DNA from: JAIOHN01 sp038258185
GTDB lineage: Bacteria; Chloroflexota; Anaerolineae; Aggregatilineales; Phototrophicaceae
NCBI GenBank assembly: GCA_038258185.1
Contig: JBBSQD010000287.1
Span: forward strand, 1-8,075
Length of the DNA stretch: 8,075 nucleotides
Reading direction: 5' to 3'
The notes under the pieces are model-generated. The model searched no databases, was not told the DNA's origin, and was given only the letters and a program-made list of their open reading frames with translations. The position numbers and the translations under genes are program-made. This document shows, piece after piece, positions 6,538 to 8,075 of the stretch (its first letter is position 1; the number at the start of each line of letters is the position of its first letter).

Positions 6538-7275
6538 TTATCCTGCTTCGTTGCTAATCGTGACTTTAATCGTGTCCAGTGTGACCTGATCGACTGGCGT
6601 AATGCTCTGGTAAAAAATATGAATTTCCGCCGGCCCGGTGTAATTGTTGGTGGTCAGATCCACTTTCCACGGCACATCGTCCATGATATTAGGGTTATCC
6701 AGCGTGATAATGTGATTATCAATAATCGCGCCATCTTCGGTAATCAGGCTGACCAACAGCGTATTCTCGTAAATGCCCGACCCGCGCCCCTCGACCTCAA
6801 TCAGATCACCGCCGACGGTATCGCCTTCAACCGGGCGGGTGATGCTGCCGAAGGTGCCTTCAGGCCGGTAACTCAACCCCGCCAGCACCATGCTGTAAGC
6901 CACATACCGTCGCGTCGCCAAAGTTTCACCAACAGGTAATGCATTGACCGTGATTTCCGTCGGTTCGCCGCTGTAACCGTGCGGGATTTCAGCCTGCCAT
7001 TTGCCATTTGCATCCACCAGAACCGTGCTTGTGGCATATACCGAATCATCCGGCCCCACCAGTTGCACCTGAAACTGATTCGCCGGAATGCCGCTGGCCT
7101 GACCCGCCAGATGCACCGTCTCTGAGTAAATAATACTGCTGATAGCCGGTGCGGTGATGCTGACCGTGCCTTCTAAAGTCGGGTCTTGAGTCGGCTGAAT
7201 GATGGTTTCTGGTGTATTTGCCGGACTACAGGCGACCAGCGTGAATAGGCTCAGAATGATGACGAATAGCCGCAT
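6538..7275 (-). CDS. Secreted lipoprotein with two Ig-like (Gmad2-like) domains
   Basis: This is a predicted membrane-anchored extracytoplasmic protein of 245 residues. A short signal peptide (MRLF then VIILSLFTLVAC) ends in a lipobox with the lipidated C16, followed by a Thr/Pro-rich linker (about 17-36). Two beta-rich repeats follow. The first, about 37-115, runs from the ITAPAISS region to the ITVNALP region. The second, about 143-242, runs from ITRPVEGDTVGGDLIEVEG to IKVTIS and contains the IHIFYQSIT strand typical of Gmad2 domains of the spore-germination type. The second match is clearer than the first. The start at 7275 is chosen over an in-frame ATG at 7344 because it gives an intact signal peptide, has AGGA 6 nt upstream, and lies downstream of the predicted promoter, which the longer form would precede. 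No enzymatic motif is seen; a binding or wall-associated role is only a guess. It is first in an operon with the kinase gene. Confidence 0.85.
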   Translation of the reverse strand: MRLFVIILSLFTLVACSPANTPETIIQPTQDPTLEGTVSITAPAISSIIYSETVHLAGQASGIPANQFQVQLVGPDDSVYATSTVLVDANGKWQAEIPHGYSGEPTEITVNALPVGETLATRRYVAYSMVLAGLSYRPEGTFGSITRPVEGDTVGGDLIEVEGRGSGIYENTLLVSLITEDGAIIDNHIITLDNPNIMDDVPWKVDLTTNNYTGPAEIHIFYQSITPVDQVTLDTIKVTISNEAG

Positions 7276-7308
7276 GATTGATCCTGAAATGTGTTTGAGC
7301 GTGCTGTG

Positions 7309-7337
7309 ATTATCGAATGGATGTGCGATGCGTGCAA
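7309..7337 (-). promoter_or_regulatory. Sigma70-type promoter of the lipoprotein-kinase operon
   Basis: Minus-strand TTGCAC (7332-7337), a 17-nt spacer and GATAAT (7309-7314, 5 of 6 to consensus) predict a transcript start near 7302. This leaves a 5' UTR of about 27 nt before the ATG at 7275. It lies inside the longer alternative reading frame that begins at 7344, and so argues against that start. Confidence 0.65.
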
Positions 7338-7372
7338 GGGGCATTCAGTTAGCTTTCGGTAACAAAGCACCA

Positions 7373-7381
7373 TGCTATACT
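7373..7381 (+). promoter_or_regulatory. Extended -10 promoter of the cystathionine synthase-type gene
   Basis: TGCTATACT (7373-7381) is an extended -10 element (TGn plus TATACT). No good -35 is seen at 17 nt (CTTTCG, 7353-7358), as is common for extended -10 promoters. The predicted start, near 7388, gives about 29 nt of leader to the ATG at 7418. It is divergent from the lipoprotein promoter, with the two -10 boxes about 60 bp apart. Confidence 0.55.
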
Positions 7382-7417
7382 GTCCAATAAATGACTTTAC
7401 TAGAATTGGATACGGAT

Positions 7418-8075
7418 ATGACCGATGATTTGCACTTAGACACTTTAGCAATCCACGCCGGGCAGGAACCTGACCCGACCACCGGCGCGATTATGACTCC
7501 TATTTACCAGACTTCGACCTTTGTCCAGAGCGCCCCCGGTGACCACAAAGGTTACGAATACAGTCGCAGCGGCAATCCCACCCGCACCGCGCTGGAAGAG
7601 CTGATCGCCGCTATCGAGAAGGGGCGCTACGGGCTGGCCTTCGCCAGCGGATTAGCCGCGATTGACACGGTGATGAAACTGTTTAACCCCGGTGATCACA
7701 TCATCGTCGGCAATGATGTTTATGGCGGCACCTATCGCCTGTTTGAGAAGGTCTACCGCCGCTATGGGCTGAATTTTACCTGGGTCGACCTGAGCGACCC
7801 GGACGCGGTGCAGGCGGCTTTTACCCCGCAGACGCGTCTGCTGTGGCTGGAAACCCCGACCAATCCGCTGCTGGCGTTAGCCGATATGGCCGCGCTGGCT
7901 AAAGCCGCCCCACAGGACGTGATTGTCGCCGTGGATAACACTTTCGCCAGCCCCGCTGTCCAGCAGCCCTTGACCTTCGGCGCGGATATCGTCATGCACA
8001 GCAGCACCAAGTACCTGGGTGGACACAGTGATGTGGTTGGCGGACTGCTGGCGCTGAACGACGAGAAGCTCTACA
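7418..8075 (+). CDS. Cystathionine gamma-synthase/lyase family PLP enzyme, C-terminus cut by window edge
   Basis: This is a cytoplasmic PLP-dependent transsulfuration enzyme of the Cys/Met metabolism family. Such enzymes make cystathionine from an activated homoserine plus cysteine, or cleave cystathionine. The frame is open for 219 codons; the family usually has about 380-400. Family motifs are Y48-S-R50 in EYSRSGNPTR (PLP phosphate from the neighbouring subunit), ASG at 76-78, the ring-stacking Y102 in DVYGG, D173 in VDNTFASP (pyridine nitrogen) and the Schiff-base lysine K198 in HSSTKYLGGHSD. The ATG at 7418 gives the usual N-terminus (LDTLAIHAG). An in-frame ATG at 7391 is possible, but it would lie almost at the predicted transcript start and lacks a Shine-Dalgarno site. 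Gamma-synthase and gamma-lyase cannot be separated without the C-terminal half. This segment is richer in G+C than korA. Confidence 0.93.
   Translation, partial: MTDDLHLDTLAIHAGQEPDPTTGAIMTPIYQTSTFVQSAPGDHKGYEYSRSGNPTRTALEELIAAIEKGRYGLAFASGLAAIDTVMKLFNPGDHIIVGNDVYGGTYRLFEKVYRRYGLNFTWVDLSDPDAVQAAFTPQTRLLWLETPTNPLLALADMAALAKAAPQDVIVAVDNTFASPAVQQPLTFGADIVMHSSTKYLGGHSDVVGGLLALNDEKLY

Noticed and set aside
7276..7344. Longer lipoprotein start at the ATG at 7344
   Set aside because: It would place 23 residues before the signal peptide, hiding the lipobox signal, and it lies upstream of the predicted promoter (7309-7337).
7391..7417. Alternative upstream start for the cystathionine-type gene at 7391
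   Set aside because: It is only 2-3 nt from the predicted transcript start and lacks a Shine-Dalgarno site, and the start at 7418 matches the usual family N-terminus.

Overview
The window is a bacterial chromosome segment of mostly housekeeping genes. Everything lies on the minus strand except a truncated gene at the right edge. I infer a Chloroflexota (Anaerolineae-like) bacterium from the Thr/Pro-rich lipoprotein with Gmad2-like domains, the two-subunit 2-oxoacid:ferredoxin oxidoreductase beside an FCD-type GntR regulator, and the dAK/dGK-type deoxynucleoside kinase. No rRNA or other phylogenetic marker is present, so this placement is a moderate-to-low confidence guess.

Left part (1-1823): the first 607 codons of a P2-type (Ca2+-type) cation-pumping P-type ATPase, cut by the window edge. 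Its upstream region (1824-2081) holds a candidate promoter overlapped by two nested G4/C4 inverted repeats. The same gap holds a strong intrinsic terminator that ends the next transcript.

Middle (2018-5876): a gntR-korA-korB cluster, with korB followed by the terminator. korA encodes the fused gamma-alpha subunit and korB the TPP/[4Fe-4S] beta subunit of a CoA-dependent 2-oxoacid:ferredoxin oxidoreductase. This enzyme converts a 2-oxoacid such as 2-oxoglutarate or pyruvate to its acyl-CoA and reduces ferredoxin. The upstream FCD-family GntR regulator probably senses a small carboxylate and could control the operon. A perfect 16-bp palindrome sits at its predicted transcription start. No convincing terminator separates gntR from korA.

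Right part (5895-7337): a two-gene unit made of a lipoprotein and a deoxynucleoside kinase, 4 nt apart, behind a good sigma70-type promoter. That promoter also fixes the lipoprotein start. Divergent from it, a cystathionine gamma-synthase/lyase-type PLP enzyme (7418 to edge) starts behind an extended -10 promoter and is truncated at 219 codons.

I found no tRNA, rRNA, CRISPR, insertion sequence, prophage or defence gene, and no convincing undescribed multi-gene system. The items most worth a second look are regulatory: the nested repeats before the ATPase, the gntR palindrome, and the structured spacer before korA.
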